The notes under the pieces: model-generated
What the model was told of the DNA's origin: nothing
What the model saw: the letters and a program-made list of their open reading frames with translations, nothing else
Database searches by the model: none
Source: Dehalococcoidia bacterium
GTDB lineage: Bacteria > Chloroflexota > Dehalococcoidia > UBA3495
Reading direction: 5' to 3'
DNA: 47,808 bases
Assembly: GCA_030753265.1 (NCBI GenBank)
Contig: JASMCQ010000030.1
Span: 1 to 47,808, forward strand
Shown: positions 7,080-15,823 of the stretch, one piece after another
How the letters are laid out: the number at the start of each line of letters is the position of its first letter
Numbering within the stretch: position 1 is the first letter of the stretch
Position numbers and translations under genes: made by a program

Positions 7080-10000
7080 TTAGCTCCTCACCCTGGTGAC
7101 GTCGCCCTTTATGTACCTGGCCATGAAGCTGCTCTCGTTGGCGGGTGAGTAGCCTGTGGTCGCCGGCGTCCAGACGCCTACGCCGTCCATCCCCCCTGCT
7201 TCGGCCTTCTCAATCTTTATCAGGGTCTCCTTGGGCACCGTGTTGATGCCGTGGTTGTCCGCTTCAAACCCGAAGATGAAGGACATGAGTGCCTTGGCCT
7301 TGTGAAAGAGGTTGTCCGTCTGGTGCATGGGCATGAGCCAGCTACGGGTGATGCTCTGCTGGGAGCCGTAGCGGAAACTGGACTGATACCCGGTGTCGGC
7401 CGACAAGGCGCGTCCATCCGCGCGGCTCTCGTGGGCCAGCACGCTCCTCTCGGTGGCGATGAACGAAGCGTGCTTCATCATTGTGAAGTTGTAGGGATAA
7501 GCAGGGTTATACTTGACCCGAATCTTCAGCCGGGAGACCTTGTAGAAGTAGTCGTCCTGCTGCCAACCAACATAGGGCCGGTCGGCGGGGTTGGCGTCCA
7601 CGTGCACGTAGTCGCCGTCCGCGATGTCCAGGTCCCGGGCTGCCTGGGGGTTCATGTGGATTTGCCACTCACCCACCCCCGGGCTCCGCTTGTCAACGCG
7701 GTAGGGGTCGCCGAAGTTGTTGCTCCAGATGAAGTTCCAGTCGGTGACCGTCCACTGGGAGTGAACGGTGTGGCGAGACTTGGGGGTGGTGCAGAGGAAA
7801 CGGTAGCCCAGGCCCCAGAGGGGGTTCTCTGTGTTCTTCACCTCAGCCCAGGTCAGCTTGTTGTTGGCCACCGTCCGGAGGTCCGCGTCCTGAACCTTCT
7901 CCAGCAGCATAGCCGGGGTGATGCCGTTGTTTTCCGGGCGAATGAAGGGGTTGGAGGACACGATGACGTTGGGCAGGTAAGGCGTGGCCTCCGGGGCCTC
8001 CCGGTGAACGACGAAGTTTTCGCCATACTCGATGGCCTCAGGGATGTCGCAGTAGGCGTTCAGCCTGCCGGTATCGGTCAGGAAGGGGACGCTTTCGTGC
8101 ACCTGCTCCCAGAAGGCGATCCTCGGGTAGCTCCTGAAGAGCATCAGCGCGCCGCCGCGCACCCCGTATTTCCCGTCCAGGACGTCCTTGGTGGTGTAGC
8201 CATGGCTGGTGGTTGAGGTGTCCAGCAGCCGGTCGATGTAAACGTCCTCGCGCCCCTGCCGGGCGAAGGTCCAGTAATCCTGGAACCGGGGGTCGCCGGT
8301 GAGTTCGGTCAGCTTCTCCGCCACGCCGGGATAGATTTGCAGGTCATCCTTGCTGTCGAATAGTGGCTTGATTCCGTCCTTCCCCCAAATCTGTAAGAAG
8401 GGGTTGGAGCACGAGTTGGTGATCTCCAGGCTCTGGAACTCCATCCAACAGTTGGCGGGCAAGATGAAGTCGGCGTACTCGCACGTGGCGGTCATCTCGA
8501 TGTCTTGAGTGACAATCATGTCAACCTTGGGGTTGACGTTCTTGATGAGTTCGTAGGCCCACTTGGCGTTGTTGATGAGGTTCACGTTAGTGGTCCAAAT
8601 GACCTTGGTTGGCGTGGGCAGGTGGGTCGTTCCGGTGAAAACCTTGCGGCCGAACTTCGGGGTGTCCACAATCAGCGCCTTGTCCCGGTGGGCCCAATAG
8701 CCGACTTCCTCGCCCCGGGCGTAGCCGTGGACATACTCCTTGGTCATCGGCTGGTTCGAGTCCAAGAGGGGATTGAAGGGGTCTTCCGCCACCCAGCCCT
8801 TGAAGCCGGGGCCCGACCACTCCGAACCCTGAAAGTTGGCGGCCTTGTAGTTCCCAGCCCAGGTGTGGGCGCCGCTGCCCGCTATCCCGATGCTACCTAC
8901 CAGCATCAAAGGCAGGTAGGTGGCCCGGTTGTGCAGGGTAGCGTGAAAGTAGTGGTTGATGCCTTCCCCGTAGTGGATGGAGATGGGATAGGCCTCCCTG
9001 GGCTTGCCCATGAAGTCGGGGTCCCAGAACCGCCGGGCGATGTCCTTGGTCAACCGCTCCAACATCTCTTTGGACACCCCGCAAATCTCGTGCACAGTGT
9101 CCATGTCATAGTCCCGGAGGTGAACCTTGTACATCTCCCAGAGGGTCATCACCTCCACCTCGGATCCGTCTACCAGCGTTGCCTTGCCAGTCCACTCCAG
9201 CGCCGGATCGATGCCCTTGTCCGTCAGCGTGTCGCCAACGTCGTCCCGGGTGATCGCCCTGAACCCGTTACTGTTAAAGTCCCATACCACCGGGTCGCCG
9301 ATGATCTCCCGCTGCTCCGATGTTATCCCCTGGATGGTGGAGCTGGGGCCCTTCGTGAGGTCTTGGTTGCTATACCCCGGGAAGATGTCCTTGCCCTTGA
9401 GCCGCTGGAGGGTATCGGTGCGCACCAGCAGCGGGAAATCGGTGTACTGCTTGACGAAGGGCTCGTCGTACCAACCTTTGTCCATGAGGGACTTGGTGAT
9501 GCCCAGAAAGATGCTGGTGTCGGACAGGCCGGGACGCACCGACATCCAGTAGTCGGCCTTGCTGGCGGCGGGGTTGTACTCGGGGGCGATGACCACGAGG
9601 CGCCCGCCCCGCTCCATGATCTCGGTGAGCCAGTGGGCCTCGGGCATTTTGTTCTCGATCAGGTTCTTGCCCACCTGGATGGTGAGCTTGGAGGAGCGAA
9701 CGTCGTTCATATCGATGTCCGAGGTCTGAAGGCCGTGGACGAAGGGATGGCCGGGCGCCTGGTCGCCGTGCCAGGTGTAGTTGGACCAGTTCCGGCTGCC
9801 CAGGGCCTCATCGGGGCCCACTCCACGGATGCGGCTATCCAGAAGGGCCATCATGTTGCTTATGCGGTAGAGCCCGTACTTTCCGATGACGCCCAGCAGG
9901 CCCATGCCGCCCCGGAACTTCATGGTCCGGGTGCCCGCTCCTCCCCAGTGCTCCAGCAACTCGGGTTCGTAGCCGTCTTGGTCGATCAGGCGCCGCCGCC

Positions 10001-10628
10001 CCTCATCGCCGCTGTAGGTCTCGGCGATGGCCATGAGTCCCTTGGCCAGGTACGTGCTGATTTCGTCCCAAGAAAGCCGAACGAACTCGTCGCTGCCTCT
10101 GGAGTCGAATTTGTACTTGGTGCGCCGGCTCGGGTCGTCGGAGAGAGAGAGGAATCCTTCGTCGGCCCACTGCTTCCATCCCTTGCGGACCATGGGATAC
10201 CGCAACCGGTATGGCCCGTATACCCGCCGATGGAAAGTGTAGCCTTTCAAGCACATACGTGGATTCCAGGCTTGCGTTGCCTGGTTGCCGTACAGGTCCT
10301 TGTAGTTCTGGTGCTCGTAAGGTTGCTCCACCCGGGTCACCACGCCGTTGCGGACGAAGGCCTGGATTCGGCACGCATGGGTATCGTTGGGAGAGCAGAC
10401 ATAGGTGAAAGAGCGGTCGTAAGAGTACTGGTTGCGGTATACGTCCTCCCAGGCCCGGTCGGGATAGTACTCCAGCGGGTTATCGATTTGGGCGACCGGC
10501 CTGAGGTTGCGCCCCGCGAAGACCGGCTCCGCATCTAGACCCCGAAGCACACCCGCCGCCGCCACGCCCCCAGCAAGGGCGCCGGCCCCTGTGAGAAACT
10601 TTCTTCGGCTTATCCTACTGTCCGCCAA
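7080..10628 (-). CDS. type II DMSO-reductase family molybdopterin alpha subunit
   Basis: A 1182-residue catalytic subunit binding Mo-bis-MGD and one Fe-S cluster. A twin-arginine signal (SRRKFLTGAG) sends it outside the membrane. The cluster motif is C78-x3-D82-x3-C86, then C126 in NPRMCLKG; spacing of Cys86 to the following NG matches NarG/EbdA, so D82 stands where Cys is usual and C78 where His is usual. The region SNYTWHGDQAPGHP probably carries the molybdenum-ligating Asp of type II enzymes. Later blocks (QVGKNLIENKMPEAHWLTE, VVIAPEYNPAASKADYW, DFILPANCWMEFQS, a C-terminal molydopterin-binding barrel) fit the family. Start is TTG 10628 with AGAGGTG close upstream. Substrate is not readable; nitrite/nitrate, chlorate, selenate or hydrocarbon hydroxylation are all possible. 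Confidence 0.9.
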   Translation of the reverse strand: MADSRISRRKFLTGAGALAGGVAAAGVLRGLDAEPVFAGRNLRPVAQIDNPLEYYPDRAWEDVYRNQYSYDRSFTYVCSPNDTHACRIQAFVRNGVVTRVEQPYEHQNYKDLYGNQATQAWNPRMCLKGYTFHRRVYGPYRLRYPMVRKGWKQWADEGFLSLSDDPSRRTKYKFDSRGSDEFVRLSWDEISTYLAKGLMAIAETYSGDEGRRRLIDQDGYEPELLEHWGGAGTRTMKFRGGMGLLGVIGKYGLYRISNMMALLDSRIRGVGPDEALGSRNWSNYTWHGDQAPGHPFVHGLQTSDIDMNDVRSSKLTIQVGKNLIENKMPEAHWLTEIMERGGRLVVIAPEYNPAASKADYWMSVRPGLSDTSIFLGITKSLMDKGWYDEPFVKQYTDFPLLVRTDTLQRLKGKDIFPGYSNQDLTKGPSSTIQGITSEQREIIGDPVVWDFNSNGFRAITRDDVGDTLTDKGIDPALEWTGKATLVDGSEVEVMTLWEMYKVHLRDYDMDTVHEICGVSKEMLERLTKDIARRFWDPDFMGKPREAYPISIHYGEGINHYFHATLHNRATYLPLMLVGSIGIAGSGAHTWAGNYKAANFQGSEWSGPGFKGWVAEDPFNPLLDSNQPMTKEYVHGYARGEEVGYWAHRDKALIVDTPKFGRKVFTGTTHLPTPTKVIWTTNVNLINNAKWAYELIKNVNPKVDMIVTQDIEMTATCEYADFILPANCWMEFQSLEITNSCSNPFLQIWGKDGIKPLFDSKDDLQIYPGVAEKLTELTGDPRFQDYWTFARQGREDVYIDRLLDTSTTSHGYTTKDVLDGKYGVRGGALMLFRSYPRIAFWEQVHESVPFLTDTGRLNAYCDIPEAIEYGENFVVHREAPEATPYLPNVIVSSNPFIRPENNGITPAMLLEKVQDADLRTVANNKLTWAEVKNTENPLWGLGYRFLCTTPKSRHTVHSQWTVTDWNFIWSNNFGDPYRVDKRSPGVGEWQIHMNPQAARDLDIADGDYVHVDANPADRPYVGWQQDDYFYKVSRLKIRVKYNPAYPYNFTMMKHASFIATERSVLAHESRADGRALSADTGYQSSFRYGSQQSITRSWLMPMHQTDNLFHKAKALMSFIFGFEADNHGINTVPKETLIKIEKAEAGGMDGVGVWTPATTGYSPANESSFMARYIKGDVTRVRS

Positions 10629-10670
10629 ACCTACACCTCTAGAACTGGATCGCTGTTACTGGCTGTGTTT

Positions 10671-11438
10671 TTACCTGGGCGTGTGGCCCGTTTCGTCATA
10701 CAGGTACACGATGACCTTCCACGCCTCGTCCGATGACAGGTCATTGGAGTGAAGTGTGGAGGCGTCGGGTTCTTGGTCTGAGGCCACCCAACGGGGCATG
10801 GCGCTATTGAACTGGTTCTGGATGCCGCCGGTGGTCAGCCTCCAATAAACGTAGGGAAGCGTAAGCTGGGCAATGGTGCCCGGGTCTTGGAAGCTGGCGG
10901 GGCGAATGGGATAGCGAAAGCCCTCGGCGGCCGGGCCTTTGCCATCCAGTCTTTCCCCGTGGCATATGGCGCAGTTGCCCCCGTAAAGGAGTTTTCCTTC
11001 CTCAACGGCCGCTGGGCTCCAGTTGGCCGGCTCCGCCGCCCATTCCGGCACCTCAATGCGGCTCAGGATTTCTTCACCCGCGGTGGGGTGCCGCTGGAAG
11101 ATCTCCACGGGCGGAGAGTAGCTGGGACGCATGGCGCCATAGACTCCCCAACCCAAGACCAGCGGAACCACCAGAAGCAGGATCCAGCGTTGTGCCCGGT
11201 GTGTTGCGGTGTCATTCGCGGTTCCAACGAAAAAGTCCCGGAACCGCTGCATCCGGCCATCATCCAGGGTAACATGGATGATGACGCCGGCAATCACAAA
11301 CCCCATGTACAACAAGATAATGCTGCCTGGGAACACGGGCCGGACGAGCTTCAGCAGGACGAACATCCCGGCCAGGACCAGGAAAGCGCCTACGGGCAGG
11401 GGCACGTTGCGGGCCCAGGATGGAAGGCCGGGCCTCAT
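10671..11438 (-). CDS. membrane-anchored monoheme cytochrome c
   Basis: 255 residues. The N-terminal third has about three hydrophobic helices (VGAFLVLAGMFVLLKLV, IILLYMGFVIAGVIIHVTL, WILLLVVPLVLGWGVYGAM). The C-terminal part is a class I cytochrome c domain with CAICH heme attachment (NCAICHGERLDGKGP) and a likely axial Met in SAMPRWV. It probably shuttles electrons between the gamma subunit and the bd-like protein on the outer face. ATG 11438 has GGAGGTGG upstream and overlaps the diheme cytochrome stop by 4 nt (ATGA). It ends 42 bp before the alpha gene. Similar three-helix cytochromes accompany cytochrome complexes in other phyla. Confidence 0.88.
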   Translation of the reverse strand: MRPGLPSWARNVPLPVGAFLVLAGMFVLLKLVRPVFPGSIILLYMGFVIAGVIIHVTLDDGRMQRFRDFFVGTANDTATHRAQRWILLLVVPLVLGWGVYGAMRPSYSPPVEIFQRHPTAGEEILSRIEVPEWAAEPANWSPAAVEEGKLLYGGNCAICHGERLDGKGPAAEGFRYPIRPASFQDPGTIAQLTLPYVYWRLTTGGIQNQFNSAMPRWVASDQEPDASTLHSNDLSSDEAWKVIVYLYDETGHTPR

Positions 11439-12280
11439 TGTCCACCTCCAGAGGAAAGAAGATAATCGAGCAGGGCTTCAAGTTGTCCGGCGGTCATCTG
11501 GTCACCGAAGGTCGGGGGCATGACGCCGGAGAGGGTTCCCTCTTTTTCGAAGGCGCCGGGGTTCACGATGGACTCTATTACGTAGGCCCTGGGGCTCACC
11601 CCTCGGCCCGACGCTGTGTCCTTGAGGCTAGCCGCGTCCAGGGCCGGTCCCACCAGCACCACGCCAGGATCCAGGCTGTGGCAATTCCCGCAGTTGAACG
11701 CGGTAAAGATAGCCACGGGGTCTTTGACCGACGCTTCAACTGGCGATGCGCCGCCGGTGGCGGCCACTCCACCCGCCGTATCCCCTGATGGCCTGGGGAT
11801 GTCGCCTAATTTCGCCGAGGGCGTTCCTCCCAGAGACTGCAGGTAGTTGACGACCGCCACGATCTCTTCGTAGGTAAGTTTTGCCGGGGCGCTCGTGGCC
11901 GCCGGCATTATGTCGGCATACCCTTCCACCAGGTAGGCGCCCGGCTCGTAGAGGGCCTGGGCCAGGTATTCGACCAGGTCGCCGGGTCCTCCATCTACGC
12001 CCTGGGCCCTTCGGGTGGCCAGGCCGGCCCAGTTTGGCCCCCGGCCTCCCCCTTGAACCCCAGACCCGGGCTCGATCGTGTGGCAGGCCAAGCAACCCCG
12101 CTGGAGCGCGATGGTCTGGCCGACATCCGCCAACTGGGCCGGGGTCATGCTCGCGCCGATGTCCTGTTTCTCAGGGGGGTCCCATTCCGTCTGAGGTATC
12201 CAGTTGGCGAACCAGACGAAGAACCCAAGGATAATCAGGGCCGGGGCGGTGGCCACCGCGTACTGCCGAACTCGCGTCAT
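11435..12280 (-). CDS. membrane-anchored diheme cytochrome c
   Basis: 281 residues with one N-terminal membrane helix (APALIILGFFVWFANWI) and two cytochrome c domains. Heme sites are GCLACH and NCGNCH; likely axial Met residues are in DIMPAA and GVMPPTF. A Gly/Ala/Thr-rich linker joins the domains. The start ATG overlaps the stop of the bd-like gene by 4 nt and its own stop overlaps the next cytochrome gene by 4 nt, indicating coupled translation and stoichiometric synthesis. Role inferred: electron relay between the molybdoenzyme and the bd-like protein. Confidence 0.88.
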   Translation of the reverse strand: MTRVRQYAVATAPALIILGFFVWFANWIPQTEWDPPEKQDIGASMTPAQLADVGQTIALQRGCLACHTIEPGSGVQGGGRGPNWAGLATRRAQGVDGGPGDLVEYLAQALYEPGAYLVEGYADIMPAATSAPAKLTYEEIVAVVNYLQSLGGTPSAKLGDIPRPSGDTAGGVAATGGASPVEASVKDPVAIFTAFNCGNCHSLDPGVVLVGPALDAASLKDTASGRGVSPRAYVIESIVNPGAFEKEGTLSGVMPPTFGDQMTAGQLEALLDYLLSSGGGQ

Positions 12281-14049
12281 GCCCGCTCCCCCGCAGCCTG
12301 CAACCGCTGCCCTCTGCTTGCCTCGGCCTCTGCTTCAACCACCGGGTCCCTTCCCATCATGCCGGAGATGGCGAAGGAGACGGCCAGCAGGGCGAAGAAG
12401 ATCAGGGTAATCAACGTTATGACGATGGCGGCCTCGCCGAGAGACGGAAGACCAGCCCCGGCGGAGGTGTCTTCCATGATGCCGAAGACGTGCCAGTTGA
12501 GGCGGACGCCACTCCTCGCGTAGCCCATGAGCCCCATGAGCCAGACGATGACGAAAGCCAGGGCTATGAGCACGTACTGGCCCCGCTGGGGCATGCTGCC
12601 CCATCGCACCGCGGCCACCGTCTGCGACCCCCGCAACAGGAACACGTCCAAGGTAAAGGTGAAGGCGATGCCGATCATGAGGACCACGATCTGCAACACA
12701 GACGTGTCGATCCGCGTTTCTGCCGAGGAAAAGTAGCCGACCACCCCCAGTACCGTGATAGCCACTGCGGTCAAGCCCAGAGCGCCCCACTGGATGATGT
12801 TCCCGGTGCGGCTCCACGGAACGGTCAGAACCCGCCCGGCCCGGCGGTAGAGGAGGTAGCTGGCGTAGAGGACCACCAGGATCAGGGTGACGGCGATCAT
12901 CTTGGGGGCCATAACCCCCAACGCCCCCAGGATGGGGTGGAAACCGCCGGTGGACTCCTCAATGGAGGCCGCCATGGTGTGGGGGGTCGCCCACACCATG
13001 AACCCGACGATAAGGACGACGTTGAAGACGGGGGTCCACTTCCGCTGGGCCTCAGAGCCGGGGATGCGGATGAGGCCCAGCCAGGCGTAGTAGGCCGCGC
13101 CGATGAAGAGGACGGCGATGACGATGGCCTGGATTATGAACAGCCAGGAGAGAACCCCTCCCATGAGGGTCACACCGTAGGTGGCAGAGTAGGAAAACAG
13201 CTCGAAACCGAAATAGTAGCCTACAAAAGGCAGGAAAAGCATGGTGAACAGGGCAATGAGGTTGCCGGTGTACCCCATCCAGTCGTAGAAAGCCCGGTCC
13301 TCTTCCCGTTCCGCGGCAATGAACCGGTAGGCGGCGTAGGCCCCTGCCAACAGGGCGCCGAGGGTGATGTTGGCCACCAGCCGGTGGATATTGAGGGGCA
13401 TCCAGCCCGGGTTCCACACGGCGTTATACAGGCTGGTCAGGTTGCCTACCTCGTCCACGCCGCCGGGGGTCATCATAAAGGTGGCCCAGGAGTCGGCGGT
13501 GAACAAGATGGCGGTGCCAAAGATGTTCAGGGCCAGCCCCAACAGCAGGTGGATCCATTTCTTGTTGCCTTGAAGCTGGTTCCAAGAGTAGTAGTAGAAA
13601 TAGAGGGAAAAGGTCTCGGCGAGGAAAAACAACGGGTAAACCCACATGGTGGGCCCCATAATGTCCGTAAGGTAACCCATGAAGCGCGGGTACAGGGTAA
13701 AGAGCAGGATAGCCATCATGGCACCCAGTATCGCCGTGATGGAAAAGGCCGGGGGCAGCAACCGGGCCATCTCGTGCGCCAAGCGGTCGAAACGCTTTTC
13801 CTTGCGGCGCCAGCCCATGAACTCGATGACCAGGGCGAACATGGGCACCGCCAGCACGAAAGCGGCGAAATTCAAGTGGAGCTGGGCCGCCATCCACACG
13901 GCCAGCCGGCTGCCGACGCCCGCAAGCTCCCGGTATTCTCCGGTAGGTGCCGGCCCCTGGGCCCAGACAGTCCCCGTCCCCAGCAGCAGCAGCAGGGCCG
14001 CCAGCGACAGTGCTAAAAAGAGCTTCCACGTCCGTTTGACGAACATCAT
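12277..14049 (-). CDS. cytochrome bd oxidase subunit I-like membrane protein
   Basis: 590 residues, many membrane helices, with a signal-peptide-like N-terminus (LFLALSLAALLLLLGTGTVWAQ). CydA-like marks: His58 in AQLHLNFAAF (cf. heme b595 ligand His19), the FMGYLTDIMG loop, Glu145 in FFLAETFSLYFYYYSW (cf. CydA Glu99), DSWATFMMTP, and His222 in LNIHRLVANITLGALLAG (cf. His186). It is longer than CydA, with several extra C-terminal helices, and I see no quinol-binding Q-loop and no CydB gene. With two cytochromes c following, it may take electrons from cytochrome c rather than quinol, as proposed for bd-like proteins of nitrite oxidisers. First gene of the operon; no confident promoter found in 14050-14151. 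Confidence 0.82.
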   Translation of the reverse strand: MMFVKRTWKLFLALSLAALLLLLGTGTVWAQGPAPTGEYRELAGVGSRLAVWMAAQLHLNFAAFVLAVPMFALVIEFMGWRRKEKRFDRLAHEMARLLPPAFSITAILGAMMAILLFTLYPRFMGYLTDIMGPTMWVYPLFFLAETFSLYFYYYSWNQLQGNKKWIHLLLGLALNIFGTAILFTADSWATFMMTPGGVDEVGNLTSLYNAVWNPGWMPLNIHRLVANITLGALLAGAYAAYRFIAAEREEDRAFYDWMGYTGNLIALFTMLFLPFVGYYFGFELFSYSATYGVTLMGGVLSWLFIIQAIVIAVLFIGAAYYAWLGLIRIPGSEAQRKWTPVFNVVLIVGFMVWATPHTMAASIEESTGGFHPILGALGVMAPKMIAVTLILVVLYASYLLYRRAGRVLTVPWSRTGNIIQWGALGLTAVAITVLGVVGYFSSAETRIDTSVLQIVVLMIGIAFTFTLDVFLLRGSQTVAAVRWGSMPQRGQYVLIALAFVIVWLMGLMGYARSGVRLNWHVFGIMEDTSAGAGLPSLGEAAIVITLITLIFFALLAVSFAISGMMGRDPVVEAEAEASRGQRLQAAGERA

Positions 14050-14151
14050 CCAACCCCGATTAGGTTATCTTTGGAGCCGTTTTTAGTGCCTTTTTTCACA
14101 AGCGCGCCTCGTTAGTTCCCCTGGATAGTTGCATTTGGGAGACGCCCCGGC

Positions 14152-14319
14152 TTATTTGGGCGCCGCAAGCCCTGACTGGCTGTTGATGAACGCAAGAACG
14201 TCATCGAGCCGCCTAGTGTAAGCCAACTTACCGGTCTGCACGTGGGTCACTCTCCAGCTCCACACCGGGTCTGCTTCGACCTCTTGTGATTCAAGCCAGA
14301 CCGTCAAAACAAAGGACAC
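14152..14319 (-). CDS. small conserved-looking protein of unknown function
   Basis: About 55 residues from GTG 14319 (frame open to ATG 14448, but that longer form crosses a repeat and has no ribosome site). The compact pattern SFVLTVWLES...VWSWRVTHVQTGKL..TRRLDDVLAFI is two beta strands, a turn and a helix; I recall similar short proteins in Chloroflexota but cannot assign a function. It lies 102 bp upstream of the bd-like gene on the same strand and could be the operon's true first gene. The stretch 14320-14666 otherwise holds only a repeated motif. Confidence 0.5.
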   Translation of the reverse strand: MSFVLTVWLESQEVEADPVWSWRVTHVQTGKLAYTRRLDDVLAFINSQSGLAAPK

Positions 14320-14360
14320 TCCGAAACCCCGGGACCCCGCTTCTTTGCTGCGCCTGGGCC

Positions 14361-14516
14361 CACTTTGTGATACTTTTTCCGCACCGGATCCTTCCATCTG
14401 GCTCACGCGCGGCGGCCACGAGTTTTGTTTTTCCCTGATCCAGCCCATGAGTTAATAAACGGCGCTTCATGGCCCGGGTCGCCGCAGCCTTTCAACGCCG
14501 GGCCGCACTTTGTGAT
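14361..14516. repeat. two copies of CACTTTGTGAT, possible regulator sites
   Basis: CACTTTGTGAT occurs at 14361-14371 and 14506-14516, each preceded by GGGCC plus one base and followed by a T-rich stretch and CAC. The second copy extends to a dyad TGTGA-N8-TCACA (14511-14528). Both lie upstream of the respiratory operon. A Crp/Fnr- or GntR-type binding site is possible, though the N8 spacing is not the canonical N6. Confidence 0.3.
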
Positions 14517-14666
14517 GCATTTCTCACACTCAGCCCTTAAACCCCGCTTAAATATAACTGCCAAGATTTCTGCCCGCAATTCTGCTGGACAAGAGCGACT
14601 TCTGGTGCGGATTCCTTGCTGGGAGGCGCTTTCCTTGGGCTTGCCAGTGGTGGCAGCAGACTCTCT

Positions 14667-15647
14667 CTATTCCCAGGGCACTCGAAGCCAAGCCATGCCT
14701 TGGGATGAGAGTAGTATCGGGGCGTACAGCCGCGGCTCACAACGAACTATCGCCTCAAGCTGCTCGATGTAGTCCTGGGCTCGGGCAAACGCTTCCTCAT
14801 CATCAGAGAGGGCCACGAACGCCTGAAAGTCGTCCAACGCGGCGCTACACTGGCCGCCCAGCCACCGGGTGACACCTCGAGCGAAGTAAGCATGTCCGCT
14901 GTGCGGCTGGAGGACGATGACGTGATGGAAGTCCTCCAATGCCCGTTGAAACTGCCGCAACTGGAAATAAGAGAGACCTCTGAAGTAATAGGCTGCCCAC
15001 CAGCCATCATCATTCGGCCCGATGGCGACGGTGTAGTTCCGTATGGCCTCATCAAACTCTCCTTGCAGCCGGTGGGCTTCACCCATTCCCTCGTAGGCGG
15101 TAGAGGAGGAGGACCCCAGGGAGATGGCCCGGTGGTAGTCCTGGTCCGCTTGGGCAAACCGGCTTAGCTGTAGGAGAACATGACCTCTTTTCATGTATAG
15201 GCGAGGCGTTTCTCGAATCTCTATGGCATTGGTGTAGTCCTTCACGGCTTTCTCGTGCTCACCGAGCATGTAGTGGGCCTTGGCTCGGCCCACGTAGGCT
15301 GCCGAGTCGGACGGCTCGACGGCGATGGCCTGGCTGTAAGCGCTGACGGCCTCCTCCCAGTTCCCTAGAAGGGCCATCCGGTCCGCTTGCTTGGAATAAC
15401 GCCAGAGGTCCATCCGGGGCTTATCATCGTATTGGAGGGAGGCATCTCTTGGGACGGTTGTCCCATCGGGCAACCCGACGTCAAGGGGTGTGGGTGACAG
15501 GTACTGGCTCTCACCAGCTCCTTCGTTTGGTAACGGAGATCCCTCCGATCCACAGCCGCTGGCGGCGGCCCAGACCACCGCAAGGCTCAGCAGGAGCGGT
15601 TGCCAGGCTTGTCGGAGCTTTCCAGCTTGCGCCTGATTCACTCCCAT
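14667..15647 (-). CDS. TPR-repeat lipoprotein
   Basis: 326 residues. A hydrophobic signal (LLLSLAVVWAAASGC) ends in a lipobox with Cys32 as the acylated residue, so the protein is probably anchored on the outer face of the membrane. A low-complexity linker (to about residue 75) leads to at least five tetratricopeptide repeats, e.g. WEEAVSAYSQAIAVEPSD, HEKAVKDYTNAIEI, FAQADQDYHRAISLG, FDEAIRNYTVAI and FQRALEDFHHVIVLQPHSG. Such repeats bind other proteins; no enzyme motif is present. It stands alone between the respiratory operon and the regulator, same strand. Partner unknown. Confidence 0.88.
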   Translation of the reverse strand: MGVNQAQAGKLRQAWQPLLLSLAVVWAAASGCGSEGSPLPNEGAGESQYLSPTPLDVGLPDGTTVPRDASLQYDDKPRMDLWRYSKQADRMALLGNWEEAVSAYSQAIAVEPSDSAAYVGRAKAHYMLGEHEKAVKDYTNAIEIRETPRLYMKRGHVLLQLSRFAQADQDYHRAISLGSSSSTAYEGMGEAHRLQGEFDEAIRNYTVAIGPNDDGWWAAYYFRGLSYFQLRQFQRALEDFHHVIVLQPHSGHAYFARGVTRWLGGQCSAALDDFQAFVALSDDEEAFARAQDYIEQLEAIVRCEPRLYAPILLSSQGMAWLRVPWE

Positions 15648-15765
15648 GATCCCTCACAGACGCGCGGTGCGCGGAAATACATCGTAGGAAATACTGAGCA
15701 CTCGTTTAACCCGCACTAAGGTGCCGAATACTTTGTCAGACTTACTTGAGGCTTATATCAGGGGC

Positions 15766-15798
15766 AAAAAAAATGCACCCGCGAGGCAGCGGGTGCAT
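15766..15798 (-). terminator. rho-independent terminator of the BTAD regulator gene
   Basis: On the minus strand, a perfect 10-bp stem (ATGCACCCGC/GCGGGTGCAT, 15798-15789 with 15782-15773) with a 6-nt loop is followed by a run of eight T (15773-15766). It begins 26 bp after the regulator's stop codon. Confidence 0.9.
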
Positions 15799-15823
15799 CA
15801 TTGGGCGCGGACCGGGAAGTGCC

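Noticed and set aside
7251..8216. 321-codon open frame on the plus strand
   Set aside because: Antisense to the alpha subunit gene; no ribosome site or domain.
8505..10538. 677-codon open frame on the plus strand
   Set aside because: It lies wholly antisense to the alpha subunit gene and its composition (Val/Gly/His-rich, no domains) is that of a GC-driven mirror frame.
12490..14016. 508-codon open frame on the plus strand
   Set aside because: Antisense to the bd-like membrane protein; its His/Gln/Glu-rich sequence mirrors membrane-helix codons.
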